A stretch of DNA of 26,886 nucleotides from Thermoplasmata archaeon (GTDB taxonomy: Archaea > Thermoplasmatota > Thermoplasmata > Lutacidiplasmatales > UBA184): NCBI GenBank assembly GCA_030037035.1, contig JASHSA010000192.1, positions 1-26,886 on the forward strand, in the 5' to 3' direction. Position 1 is the first letter of the stretch. Each line of letters begins with the position of its first letter. Made by a program: the position numbers and the translations under genes. Below are positions 1 to 6,962 of the stretch, piece after piece. Under the pieces are notes generated by a model. It saw only the letters and a list, made by a program, of their open reading frames with translations, was not told the DNA's origin and did no database searches.

Positions 1-166
1 CGACGGTGAGCCGGACGAGGCGGGGGCGGAGCTGGCGCTCGTTCTCCGTCTCGGTCCGGGAGAAGACGGCCCACGGGCCGTCCGCGAGGTCGGCGAGCCT
101 CTCGAACTGGAAGGAGCGCTGCCGGAACGCGAGAACGTTCACCTCGAGGTCCGAGGCGGTCAGCAT
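1..166 (-). CDS. Truncated hypothetical protein (N-terminal part only)
   Basis: An open frame starts at an ATG at 166 and runs off the left edge. It gives 55 residues beginning MLTASDLEVN and including a WAVFSRTETENERQ stretch. I do not recognise the family. The composition (mixed charged and hydrophobic residues, little Arg/Pro skew) looks like real protein rather than a GC-rich shadow frame. A TATA-like element lies about 25 bases upstream of the ATG, which would suit a leaderless or nearly leaderless transcript. It is divergent from the eL41 gene. No function is proposed. Confidence 0.6.
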   Translation of the reverse strand, partial: MLTASDLEVNVLAFRQRSFQFERLADLADGPWAVFSRTETENERQLRPRLVRLTV

Positions 167-186
167 GCCGGAGCGAGCGCGGGGGG

Positions 187-197
187 CCTGATAAACG
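187..197 (-). promoter_or_regulatory. TATA-like element for the truncated gene at the left edge
   Basis: Read on the minus strand this is GTTTATCAGG, an AT-rich island in GC-rich DNA. It lies about 25 bases before the ATG at 166, the expected spacing of an archaeal TATA box to a leaderless start. Confidence 0.4.
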
Positions 198-227
198 ACC
201 TGCAGGACGGTGCGCCCGCCGGGGCAG

Positions 228-237
228 CCTTATTAAG
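228..237 (+). promoter_or_regulatory. TATA-like element for the eL41 gene
   Basis: CCTTATTAAG is the only AT-rich island in this intergenic stretch. Transcription would be expected to begin near 257, leaving a short leader before the ATG at 275. A GGGTGG purine run at 268-273 could act as a weak ribosome binding site. Confidence 0.45.
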
Positions 238-274
238 CGACGGCCGTAGCGCCGCACCATCGGCCAAGGGTGGA

Positions 275-382
275 ATGAAACGCTCGTCCCGGGTCTGGAA
301 GAAGCGCGGCCACATGCGCTGGAAGTGGCGCAAGAAGCGGATGCGTCGCCGCATGCGGGCCCAGAAGATGCGCAAGCAGTAG
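275..382 (+). CDS. rpl41e: Ribosomal protein eL41, 35 residues
   Basis: The ATG at 275 opens a 35-codon frame ending with TAG at 380-382. The product is almost wholly Arg, Lys, Trp and Met. Its second half (MRWKWRKKRMRRRM, residues 14-27) closely matches the MRAKWRKKRMRR core of eukaryotic and archaeal L41, the smallest ribosomal protein, a single basic helix buried at the subunit interface. Compared with the roughly 25-residue family core it has about 13 extra N-terminal residues. The internal ATG at 314 would give a 22-residue form closer to the usual length, so the start is open. The gene is monocistronic, with its own TATA-like element, and converges with the zinc-protein gene at 423-635. 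Genes this short are commonly missed by gene finders. Confidence 0.88.
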   Translation: MKRSSRVWKKRGHMRWKWRKKRMRRRMRAQKMRKQ

Positions 383-422
383 TCGGCACGGGGACGACGC
401 CTGCCGAACGGGAGGCGCGGCG

Positions 423-635
423 TCAGCGCCCGAGGCGCTCGAGGGCCCGGTGCTCCCGCGTCGCCTTCTTCCACGCGCGGTAGTGCTCCCGGCAGAGCGG
501 CGCGCGACGTCCCTTCTCGGGGAGGTCGTCGAACGCCCGGCGGGCCTCCGCGAGCGCGAGGTGGCGGACCGCGGGCCCGCCGCAGCCGGGGACGACGCAG
601 ACGTCCTCCGCCGCGACGTCCGGGGCGCCGCTCAT
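423..635 (-). CDS. Small zinc-binding protein coupled to sucD, 70 residues
   Basis: The ATG at 635 overlaps the sucD stop in an ATGA arrangement, so translation is probably coupled to sucD. The product starts MSGAPDVAAEDV. It has CVVPGC (Cys13, Cys18) followed about 30 residues later by CREH (Cys48, His51), a spacing that could bind one zinc ion. It ends in a basic, probably helical tail (YRAWKKATREHRALERLGR). It resembles no enzyme I know. The operon position suggests a link to succinyl-CoA synthetase or its mRNA, but that is inference. The longer reading frame extending into sucD in this frame is a shadow; the overlap and the clean Cys/His pattern support this short start. Confidence 0.75.
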   Translation of the reverse strand: MSGAPDVAAEDVCVVPGCGGPAVRHLALAEARRAFDDLPEKGRRAPLCREHYRAWKKATREHRALERLGR

Positions 636-1516
636 CGGCGACCGGCCTTCGCGGCGAGCTCGGCGACGATCTCGCTGACCTCGTAGGGGAACCGCGCGAC
701 GCGCGCGCCGGCGCGCTCCAGCGCCTCGACCTTCGAGGCGGCGGTCCCCCGCCCGCGGGAGATGATCGCGCCAGCGTGGCCCATCCGCTTGCCCGGCGGG
801 GCGCTGCGGCCGGCGATGTAGGCGACGACCGGCTTCGAGAACTGCGTCCGGATCATCTCCGCCGCCTCCTCCTCGGCCGTCCCCCCGATCTCCCCGACGA
901 GGACGAGCAGGTCGGTCTCCGGGTCGCGCTCGAAGAGCGGCAGCGCGTCGACGAACGACGTCCCGACGACCGGGTCGCCGCCGAGGCCGATGCACGTCGA
1001 CTGGCCGAGCCCGTGCTCCTTGATTCCGTTGACGATCTCGTAGGTCAGCGTGCCGCTCCGCGAGACCACGCCGACGCGGCCGGGGCGGAAGACGACGTTC
1101 GGGATGATCCCGACCTTCGCCTTCCCCGGGGAGGCGACCCCCGGGCAGTTCGGCCCGATGATCCGGACCCCCTTCGACCGGGCGTAGTGGTACATCACGA
1201 GCATGTCGTGGAACGGGATGTGCTCCGTGACGAGGACGCAGAGCTTCACGCCGGCGTCGACCGCCTCGAGGAGCCCGTCCTTCGCGTACGGGGCGGGCAC
1301 GAACAGGCACGCCGCGTTCGCGCCGGTCGCCGCCACGGCGTCGCGCACGGCGTCGAACACCGGCACCCCGTCGACGTTCCCTCCGCCCTTCCCCGGGGTG
1401 ACCCCGGCGACGACCTTCGTGCCGAACTCCCGCATCCCGCGGGCGTGGACCGTCCCCTGGTGGCCCGTGATCCCCTGGACGACGACCTTCGTGTCGGCGT
1501 CGACCAGGACCGTCAT
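632..1516 (-). CDS. sucD: Succinyl-CoA synthetase (succinate-CoA ligase), alpha subunit
   Basis: This 294-residue protein has the full length of the family. It interconverts succinyl-CoA and succinate with formation of ATP or GTP as an alpha/beta complex in the TCA cycle. An N-terminal CoA-binding Rossmann domain begins VVVQGITGHQG (residues 11-21), followed by GPNCPG (121-126) and SRSGTLTYE (152-160). The ligase domain carries the phosphohistidine motif GHAGAI with His247. The ATG at 1516 overlaps the sucC stop by 4 bases, and its own stop overlaps the start of the small zinc-protein gene, so three genes form one tightly coupled minus-strand operon. The sequence does not show whether ATP or GTP is preferred. 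Confidence 0.97.
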   Translation of the reverse strand: MTVLVDADTKVVVQGITGHQGTVHARGMREFGTKVVAGVTPGKGGGNVDGVPVFDAVRDAVAATGANAACLFVPAPYAKDGLLEAVDAGVKLCVLVTEHIPFHDMLVMYHYARSKGVRIIGPNCPGVASPGKAKVGIIPNVVFRPGRVGVVSRSGTLTYEIVNGIKEHGLGQSTCIGLGGDPVVGTSFVDALPLFERDPETDLLVLVGEIGGTAEEEAAEMIRTQFSKPVVAYIAGRSAPPGKRMGHAGAIISRGRGTAASKVEALERAGARVARFPYEVSEIVAELAAKAGRR

Positions 1517-2646
1517 GCGGCCCCCTTCGCGGCCGCGACGACCAGCTGGGCCGACTCCCTCAGGTCCGGCACGCTCGCCACGCCGGCGGCGCGCAGGATC
1601 GCGATCCCCTCGGCCTCGTTGTTGCCGCGGATCCGCGCGACCAGCGGGAACCGCTCGGAGGCCGGGACGGTCCCGAGGGCGGCGACCAGGCCCTTCGCCA
1701 CCGTGTCGCAGCGGGTGACCCCCCCGAAGATGTTCAGGAACACCGCGTGCGGCTTCGCCTTCGCCATCAGCAGGAACGCCTCGGTGACCTTCTGCGGGTC
1801 GTCCGTCCCCCCGAGGTCGAGGAAGACCCCCGGTGCCCCGCCGAACTCCTTCAGGACGTCCAGCGTCGCCATCGTGAGTCCGGCCCCGTTCGCGATCACG
1901 CCGATGTTCCCGTCCAGCTGGACGAAGGCGATCTCCTTCTCGCGGGCGATCTCCTCGAGCTCGGTACGGTCGTCGTGGATCGCCGCGTACTCCGGATGCC
2001 GGAACGACGCGTCGTCCTCGATGATCACCTTCGCGTCCAGCGCGAGCAGGTGCTCGCCGACCACGGCGAGCGGGTTGACCTCGACGAGCTCGGCGTCCTC
2101 GCGGTCGAAGAGCCGATAGAGGTTCCCGAGCAGCCGGTCGAGGTCGGCGCCGAGCGCTCCCGAGAGACCGAGCACGCGGGCCGCCCGGCGCCGCTGGAAG
2201 GCGGCGAGCCCGGGGAACGGCTCGACCGGCTGTCGGTCGATGTCGACGTCGCCGACCGACTCGACCTCGACACCCCCCCGGGCGCTGACCATCAGCACCG
2301 GGAGCCGGGCCCCCCGGTCGAGCGCGAACGAGACGTACAGCTCCCGGACGATCGTCGCCTTCTCCTCGAGTAGGACCTCGCGGACGGTCTCGCCCTGGAA
2401 CGTCGCGCCGAGGATCGCCGCGGCGGCAGCGCGCGCCTCCTCCGGGGTCGTCGCGAACCGGACCGCTCCGCCCTTCCCGCGGCCGCCGGCGAGGACCTGG
2501 GCCTTGACCACGCAGGGCAGCGGCACCTTGCCGGAGCGGACCGCCTGCTCGGCGTCGGGGGCCGTCGAGACCACCGTTCCGGACGGTACCGGAACGCCGT
2601 ACTTTCGGAACAGTTCCTTGCCGCGGCCCTCCGTCAGCTTGACCAT
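1513..2646 (-). CDS. sucC: Succinyl-CoA synthetase, beta subunit (ATP-grasp)
   Basis: At 377 residues this is full length. The N-terminus MVKLTEGRGKELFRKYG matches the family opening. An ATP-grasp fold follows, with the glycine-rich loop GGRGKGG (about residues 54-60) and the metal-binding ELVEVNPLAV segment. The C-terminal ligase domain carries IANGAGLTMATLD and NIFGGVTRCD. It binds nucleotide and succinate and works with SucD, encoded directly downstream with a 4-base overlap. The ATG at 2646 is preceded by a TATA-like element near 2677-2687, so this is the first gene of the operon. Confidence 0.97.
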   Translation of the reverse strand: MVKLTEGRGKELFRKYGVPVPSGTVVSTAPDAEQAVRSGKVPLPCVVKAQVLAGGRGKGGAVRFATTPEEARAAAAAILGATFQGETVREVLLEEKATIVRELYVSFALDRGARLPVLMVSARGGVEVESVGDVDIDRQPVEPFPGLAAFQRRRAARVLGLSGALGADLDRLLGNLYRLFDREDAELVEVNPLAVVGEHLLALDAKVIIEDDASFRHPEYAAIHDDRTELEEIAREKEIAFVQLDGNIGVIANGAGLTMATLDVLKEFGGAPGVFLDLGGTDDPQKVTEAFLLMAKAKPHAVFLNIFGGVTRCDTVAKGLVAALGTVPASERFPLVARIRGNNEAEGIAILRAAGVASVPDLRESAQLVVAAAKGAA

Positions 2647-2674
2647 GATCGATCGGCGGCGCGGAGCCGGGTCC

Positions 2675-2687
2675 CTCTCATAAGGGC
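2675..2687 (-). promoter_or_regulatory. TATA-like element of the sucCD operon
   Basis: On the minus strand this reads CCCTTATGAGAGG. It would place transcription start about 10 bases before the sucC ATG at 2646. The rest of 2688-2879, between this operon and the end of coaBC, holds no gene or structured RNA that I can support. Confidence 0.4.
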
Positions 2688-2879
2688 GGCGACGGCCGGC
2701 GGGGGCGCGGCGGCCTCTCGCCAGGGAGCCGGTCCTCTGACCTCAGCGCCGCGTCGCGTTCAGGAACCCCGCGCTCCCCGAGGGGCTTGGAGCGCGAGCG
2801 AAGGCGACCGCGCTCCTGCGAGCCGCTTCGGCGGAGGCGCGCGGGGGACCTGCGCCCGGGGCTCGCTACGGCCCGCGGG

Positions 2880-4160
2880 TCAGCGCGCCCGAGCGGGCCG
2901 CCTTTCGGCGGTTGGCGGCGCCCTGCCGGAGCCGGTCGGCAACTGCTTCCCGAGTTCGTCGAGCAGCGCGCCGGCGACCTCCGTCTTCGAGCCCGTCATG
3001 CCCCGGACGCTCCGCTCGCCCGAGACGACCCGGACGCTCGTCTCGGCAGCGCCAACGACCCCGACGTCGTTCGCGATCACCCAGTCCGCTCCGCTCTCTC
3101 GGCGGAGCTCCCGCGCGGCGCGGTCGAGCGCCGCCCGACCCTCCCCGGCGAGGAGCTTGAACGCGACCAGCCGCGTCGGCCGGGGCGCGAGGCGCCGGAG
3201 CTCGGGGAGGACCTTCGGCGCCGGGGAGAGCGTCAGCGTCAGCTCCGGACGCTCCCGGGAGCGGATCTTCCCGGCGGTCGGGCGGAGCGTGTAGTCGGAG
3301 AGCGCCGCCGGGACGAGCACGGCCGCCGCCGAACGGAGGCGCTCGGCGAGGTCGTTCGCGAGCGTAAGCAGGTCGTTGACGGTGCGCCAGCGGTGGAGCG
3401 CAAGCCACGACGGCGGCGGGGAGGTCGAGGCCCCGAGCCAGAGCTCGACGTCCGCACCCCGGTAGTATGCCTGGTTCGCAAGGGCGAGCGCGGTCCCCCC
3501 CGAGCTCTCGTTGGCGATCGAGCGGACGGCGTCGATCGGTTCCCGCGACGAGCCTCCGATCACGACGACCCGTCGGCCGGCCCAAGGCCCTCGAGCGAGG
3601 CGGTGCAGGACGGCCGCCGCGACCTCCTCCGGCGAGGCGATCTTCGCCTCCCCCTCGACGGCCGGCCCGAAGAGCACCTCGACGCCCCAGCCCCTCAGCC
3701 TCTCGAGGCTCTCCTTGACGGCGGGGTTCTCCCCGAGGAACGAATGCATCGCCGGAACCAGGAGGATCGGGACGTGTCCGCCAAGGGCGACCGACGCGCA
3801 GGAGGTGACCGGGGTGTCGTCGATGCCGTGCGCGATCTTCGCGATCGTGTTCGCGGTCGCCGGCGCGACCAGATAGAGGTCGGCCTGGCCCTCGCCGGGC
3901 CCGAGGAGCGTCACGTGCTCGACGTTCCCGGTGAGGCGCACGACCGGCGGATGGCCGGTCGCGAACTCGACGGCCTCCGCGGTGATCAGCCGGCTCGCCT
4001 CGGGGCTCATGACGGCGCGGACCTCGGCGCCGTGACGCAGGAGCTCGCGCACGATCTTCGGCACCTCGACCGCGGCGATCGAGCCGGAGATGCCGAGCAG
4101 GATCCGCCGACCCTCGAGGAGGTGGCTCGAACGGCCTCGGATCACTCGGCTCGGGTGCAT
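2880..4160 (-). CDS. coaBC: CoaBC: phosphopantothenoylcysteine decarboxylase / phosphopantothenate-cysteine ligase
   Basis: This 426-residue bifunctional enzyme makes 4'-phosphopantetheine on the route to coenzyme A. The N-terminal flavoprotein decarboxylase (about 1-185) shows GSIAA (26-30), catalytic His82 in NVEHVTLL, and PAMH (136-139). The C-terminal ligase (about 195-410) shows GGSSREPIDAVR (202-213), ANESSGG and SDYTLRPTAGK (289-298) with the conserved Lys298. The opening MHPSRVIRGRSSHLLEG and the VEGEAKI segment (about 168-174) match, from memory, archaeal CoaBC of the Methanocaldococcus type. The bacterial PAMN asparagine is His here, and the bacterial ACGxxGxGR active-site cysteine is absent. 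Archaeal members share both differences, so the enzyme need not be defective. The start is the ATG at 4160, with a TATA-like element at 4189-4199. Confidence 0.95.
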   Translation of the reverse strand: MHPSRVIRGRSSHLLEGRRILLGISGSIAAVEVPKIVRELLRHGAEVRAVMSPEASRLITAEAVEFATGHPPVVRLTGNVEHVTLLGPGEGQADLYLVAPATANTIAKIAHGIDDTPVTSCASVALGGHVPILLVPAMHSFLGENPAVKESLERLRGWGVEVLFGPAVEGEAKIASPEEVAAAVLHRLARGPWAGRRVVVIGGSSREPIDAVRSIANESSGGTALALANQAYYRGADVELWLGASTSPPPSWLALHRWRTVNDLLTLANDLAERLRSAAAVLVPAALSDYTLRPTAGKIRSRERPELTLTLSPAPKVLPELRRLAPRPTRLVAFKLLAGEGRAALDRAARELRRESGADWVIANDVGVVGAAETSVRVVSGERSVRGMTGSKTEVAGALLDELGKQLPTGSGRAPPTAERRPARAR

Positions 4161-4188
4161 GGAAGGAGCGTTCGGCGACGAGCAAGGC

Positions 4189-4199
4189 GGGCGTTAAAG
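4189..4199 (-). promoter_or_regulatory. TATA-like element between coaBC and the HAD gene
   Basis: GCCTTTAACGC on the minus strand is well placed for a coaBC transcript starting near 4170. Read on the plus strand, GCGTTAAAGGC lies about 26 bases before a GTG at 4222, so the same island could also serve the divergent HAD gene. Confidence 0.4.
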
Positions 4200-4299
4200 G
4201 CAGGCGGGCCTCCTCGGCCCCGTGGACGTGGGGCCCCGGGAGGAGCGTTCCGGCGACCGCCCGGTCGAACTCGCGGTCGTCCAGGCGCCCCCGGGGGTG

Positions 4300-5052
4300 A
4301 TGGCACCGCTCCCGCCGCGGACCCCGCCGGTCGTGCGCCCGGTGGAGCGGGGGCTCGTCCTGTTCGACCTGGACGGCACGCTGCTGGACGACCTGGCGCT
4401 CATCAGCGACGTCGCGGCGGACGTCCTCCGCACCGCGTTCTGCACCCCCCCCGAGGAGGCGCGCATCCACTATCTTGCGACCACCGGGATGCCGTTCGAG
4501 GCCCAGCTCCTCCAGCTCTACCCGTCGGCGCCCCCGGAGCTCCGGGCATCGGCGGCCCGCACGTTCCACCAGCGCAAGGTCAGCGAGGCGTACGCGAAGG
4601 CGAAGCCGTTCCCCGAGGTGCCGAAGCTCCTCAAGACGCTCGCGGGGGCCGGCTGGAACCTCGCCGTTACGACCGGCGGCGAGACCGAGATGGCCGACCT
4701 TCTGCTCGAGCGCGAGGGCCTGCGCTACTGGTTCGACGACGTCCTCGGCTCCCGCGAGGGGACCAAACGCGAGCATCTCGCGGAGTACCGTCGACGGGCG
4801 GGGAGCGCGCCGATCTTCCTGGTCGGGGATTCCCGGTTCGACATGGAGGCGGCGACCTCCGCGGACGGGATCGTGCCGATCGGGCGGGCGAGCCGGCTCC
4901 CCGGCTGGACCCTCGCGCCGGTCGACCTCGAGAAATGGGGCGCGGCGTGGGCGGCCTTCACGCTCGGAGAGCTCCCGAAGGTCCTCGAGCGGCTGAGCGC
5001 CCGGCGTAGGCGGTCAGCGTCGAGGGCGAGGCTCCGCCCGCGGACACGGTAG
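4300..5052 (+). CDS. HAD-superfamily phosphatase, phosphoglycolate phosphatase-like
   Basis: A 250-residue HAD hydrolase acting on a small phosphorylated metabolite; the substrate is not readable from sequence. From the ATG at 4300, motif I is FDLDGTLLDD (nucleophile Asp23, acid Asp25), motif II is VTTGGE, the motif III lysine lies in SREGTKREHL, and motif IV is LVGDSRFDMEAA. A helical cap between motifs I and II (about residues 36-100) makes it a subfamily I (beta-phosphoglucomutase/Gph-like) enzyme. The tail is basic and low in complexity. An in-frame GTG at 4222 would add 26 unconserved residues and sits about 26 bases after a TATA-like element, so a leaderless longer form is possible. The stop codon directly abuts the 3' end of the convergent tRNA-His gene. 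Confidence 0.88.
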   Translation: MAPLPPRTPPVVRPVERGLVLFDLDGTLLDDLALISDVAADVLRTAFCTPPEEARIHYLATTGMPFEAQLLQLYPSAPPELRASAARTFHQRKVSEAYAKAKPFPEVPKLLKTLAGAGWNLAVTTGGETEMADLLLEREGLRYWFDDVLGSREGTKREHLAEYRRRAGSAPIFLVGDSRFDMEAATSADGIVPIGRASRLPGWTLAPVDLEKWGAAWAAFTLGELPKVLERLSARRRRSASRARLRPRTR

Positions 5053-5156
5053 GGCCGGGACCGAGAGTCTCCCGGTGCGGGGAACCCCGCACCGATTTGA
5101 ACCCGGGTCGAGGGATCCACAGTCCCCCAGGATAACCAAGCTACCCCATCCCGGCC
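5053..5156 (-). tRNA. tRNA-His (anticodon GTG) with an intron in the T-loop
   Basis: On the minus strand the acceptor stem GCCGGGA pairs with TCCCGGC. An encoded G-1 opposes discriminator C73, the classic histidine identity pair. The D-arm (GGGT/TCCT with GG at 18-19) is followed by anticodon stem GGGGA/TCCCT with loop CTGTGGA, giving anticodon GTG. The variable loop is CGAC, and the T-stem is CCGGG/CTCGG. The T-loop is interrupted after TTCAAA by 29 extra bases. Removing them restores a normal 7-base loop, TTCAAAT, closed by C61. No CCA is encoded. The 3' end touches the stop codon of the HAD gene. Confidence 0.93.
5067..5095 (-). other. Predicted 29-base tRNA intron at position 59/60 (bulge-helix-bulge)
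   Basis: The intron folds into a near-perfect hairpin (CGGTGCGGGG pairs with CCCCGCACCG). Around the exon junctions I can draw a splice motif. The outer helix is the T-stem (CCGGG/CTCGG). Three-base bulges AAT (5' site) and ACT (3' site) flank a 4-base-pair central helix TTCA/GGAG that contains one A-G mismatch. Cleavage between the second and third bulge bases gives exon ends ...TTCAAA and TCTCGG.... The exact junction could shift by a base or two. Confidence 0.8.
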
Positions 5157-5180
5157 ACGACCGACGAGCGGGGTTGCGGA

Positions 5181-5190
5181 GAAAAGCATT
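5181..5190 (-). promoter_or_regulatory. TATA-like element for tRNA-His
   Basis: AATGCTTTTC on the minus strand lies 25-34 bases upstream of the tRNA 5' end and is the only AT-rich island there. Confidence 0.45.
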
Positions 5191-5217
5191 TCCCGGCGGA
5201 GGAGACGCCTCGGTCGG

Positions 5218-5466
5218 TCAGCGGGGCGGACCCCCGGGGGGCGGCTCGCGACCCTGCTCGACGTCGCGCAGCCACCGCCGCCGGTAGTCTCGGGCGTCCC
5301 GCCCGACGGCGACGAGGAACGCTCCCAGGCCGACCGCGATGCCGGCGGCGAGCCAGGCGCTCCAGTAGACCACGCCCGCGCCCGACCACCAGAGGCCGAC
5401 GCCGAGCAGGACGCCCAGCGCGACGACGACGACCCCGCCGACGAAGAACGTCGTCTCCCGCAGCAC
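5218..5466 (-). CDS. Small membrane protein with two transmembrane segments, 82 residues
   Basis: A GTG at 5466 opens an 82-residue frame that starts VLRETTFF. Two hydrophobic helices follow (about residues 8-27 and 35-58), separated by a short WSGAGVVYWS loop, then a charged tail RDARDYRRRWLRDVEQG that should be cytoplasmic. A GGTCGGAGC purine run precedes the GTG. The gene begins 14 bases after the methyltransferase stop on the same strand, so it is probably the second gene of that transcript. I do not recognise the family. A longer reading frame reaching back to 5787 only shadows the methyltransferase. Confidence 0.7.
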   Translation of the reverse strand: MLRETTFFVGGVVVVALGVLLGVGLWWSGAGVVYWSAWLAAGIAVGLGAFLVAVGRDARDYRRRWLRDVEQGREPPPGGPPR

Positions 5467-5480
5467 GGCTGCTCCGACCC

Positions 5481-6194
5481 CTAGCGGTACGCCCAGATCA
5501 CCGCCTGGCCGAAGTACCGCCACGGGACGCCGACGTGGGCGAAGCGAGCACGCTTCAGGGCGGCGACCTCGGCCTCGACCGAGCACGGGTGGTCGAAGCG
5601 CTCGTGCTCGTGCCAGACGACCTGGGGGCTCCGGTACGAGCCGTGCGCGGGAGACTGACCGAACTCCGAGGAGGCGATCTGCTGGAAGCGCGAGTCGAAC
5701 AGCGTGTCCTCGGGAAGGTGGTCGTCGCCGTCGCCGAAGTAGCCGCCCGGGGCGAGCGAGCGGAAGACCCGTCGGAACAGCCCCCACTTCTCGCGGTCCG
5801 CGAGGTGATGGATCGCCAGCGCGGAGAGGACGACGTCGTACCGCTCCTTCCAGGCGTCCTCGAGCCGGCCGGCGAGGAGCTCGACGCGGTCGCGGTAGGC
5901 ATGCAGGCGACGCCGCGCGGCGGCGATCATCTTCGGCGAGACGTCGATCCCGACGAGCCGGGCGTGGGGGAACGTCTCCAGCACCGCCGACGTCAGGGCC
6001 CCGGTGCCGACGCCCAGTTCGAGGATGCGGAACGAGCGCGTCGGCAGCAGCGGGATCCCGCGGACGAGCGTCCGGTGCAGTTCGCTGTAGCCCGGCATCG
6101 ACGCGCGCGCGGTGCGGTCGTAGCCCGGCGCCTCCCGGTCGAACTCCGCACGGAGCGACGGGGACCCGGCCGCGCGCGTCATCGCCCCGGGCAT
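5481..6194 (-). CDS. Class I SAM-dependent methyltransferase
   Basis: A 237-residue protein with the Rossmann methyltransferase signature. Motif I is ILELGVGTGALT (about 57-68). An acidic residue after the second strand, VGIDVSPKMI (81-90), would bind the SAM ribose. A later strand reads VVLSALAIHHL (121-131), and LAPGGYFGDGD follows the post-motif position. It resembles the small-molecule methyltransferases of the UbiE/trans-aconitate group; the substrate is unknown. The tail contains several aromatic and His residues that may shape the acceptor site. An alternative ATG at 6182 removes four residues and lies nearer the expected start for a TATA-like ACATAAG at about 6213-6219. It is cotranscribed with the small membrane protein downstream. 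Confidence 0.88.
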   Translation of the reverse strand: MPGAMTRAAGSPSLRAEFDREAPGYDRTARASMPGYSELHRTLVRGIPLLPTRSFRILELGVGTGALTSAVLETFPHARLVGIDVSPKMIAAARRRLHAYRDRVELLAGRLEDAWKERYDVVLSALAIHHLADREKWGLFRRVFRSLAPGGYFGDGDDHLPEDTLFDSRFQQIASSEFGQSPAHGSYRSPQVVWHEHERFDHPCSVEAEVAALKRARFAHVGVPWRYFGQAVIWAYR

Positions 6195-6310
6195 CGCGGC
6201 CGTCTCTTATGTCTTAGGTGGCGGCCGCCTCGAGCGTCCGCTCGCGTCCGAGGCGGTACGCCGGTCCGACGCTCGCCGCACCCGTCCCGTTATGAGCCGT
6301 GCGCAGGTGA

Positions 6311-6889
6311 GTGGGCGTGGTGCTGGTCCCGTTCGCGTCGGTCGACTCCTCCGCCCTCCGTTGGATCCGCACGCGCGAGTCCCCCGCCGCCTTCTCGCTC
6401 TCCGCCGGCGAGCAGGAGGTCGCGACGCTGGAATGGCCCCGTGCCGGAGGCTCCCTCGCGGCGGCTCGGACCGCCGCCGAGAGCTGGACGATGAAACGCG
6501 CGGGGTTCCTCCAGCCGACGATCCTCGTCCGGGTCACCGGGGAGGAGGCTCCGGTGGCGCGCCTCTCCGCCCACCTCTCCCGCCACGAGATCACGGTCGG
6601 AGCGGGCCCCGGCTTCCGCCTCCGCCATGCGAGCCACCTCGTGCCCGCCTGGAGGCTCACGACCGACCAGGGAACGGAGGTCCTCCACGTCGAGCCGGTC
6701 GCCGAGCATCGCGCCCTCTCCGGAGGCGCGGTCGTCGTCTCCCCGACCGTCGGCGGAGCGTCGACCCTCCTGCTCGTGGTCCTCACGTGGTACTTCGTTG
6801 TCCTCAGCTGGTTCGAGGACGAGGCGATCGACGCCCTCACGCCGTTCGAGGGCCCGGACCCGCCGATCGGCCGGGGTTCCGCGCCCTAA
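6311..6889 (+). CDS. Hypothetical protein with a C-terminal membrane anchor
   Basis: A GTG at 6311 opens 192 residues. About the first 140 look like a beta-rich domain: short alternating strands such as AAFSLSAGEQEVATLEW, ILVRVTGEEA, GFRLRHASH and WRLTTDQGTEVLHVEPV. A transmembrane helix follows at about 148-168 (STLLLVVLTWYFVVLSW), then a short acidic tail. The strand pattern with a final hydrophobic helix loosely recalls the tubby/LURP-one/scramblase-like barrel, but I could not confirm this and propose no function. In-frame GTG codons at 6317 and 6320 are alternative starts. The gene is monocistronic, divergent from the methyltransferase and convergent with the zinc microprotein. Confidence 0.72.
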   Translation: MGVVLVPFASVDSSALRWIRTRESPAAFSLSAGEQEVATLEWPRAGGSLAAARTAAESWTMKRAGFLQPTILVRVTGEEAPVARLSAHLSRHEITVGAGPGFRLRHASHLVPAWRLTTDQGTEVLHVEPVAEHRALSGGAVVVSPTVGGASTLLLVVLTWYFVVLSWFEDEAIDALTPFEGPDPPIGRGSAP

Positions 6890-6962
6890 CGCCCCGGGCT
6901 CCGGCGACGGCACGGCGCCGGGGCCCATCGGGAACGACGCTCGATGCGCTCGGGCTCGCGAC

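Noticed and set aside
2787..5009. A 740-codon plus-strand open frame across coaBC and the HAD gene
   Set aside because: Composition is Arg/Pro/Gly/Asp noise, and it overlaps two genes with intact catalytic motifs in other frames.
5072..5094. GC-rich inverted repeat after the HAD gene that looks like a transcription terminator
   Set aside because: It lies inside the tRNA-His gene and is explained as the intron hairpin; no T-tract follows.
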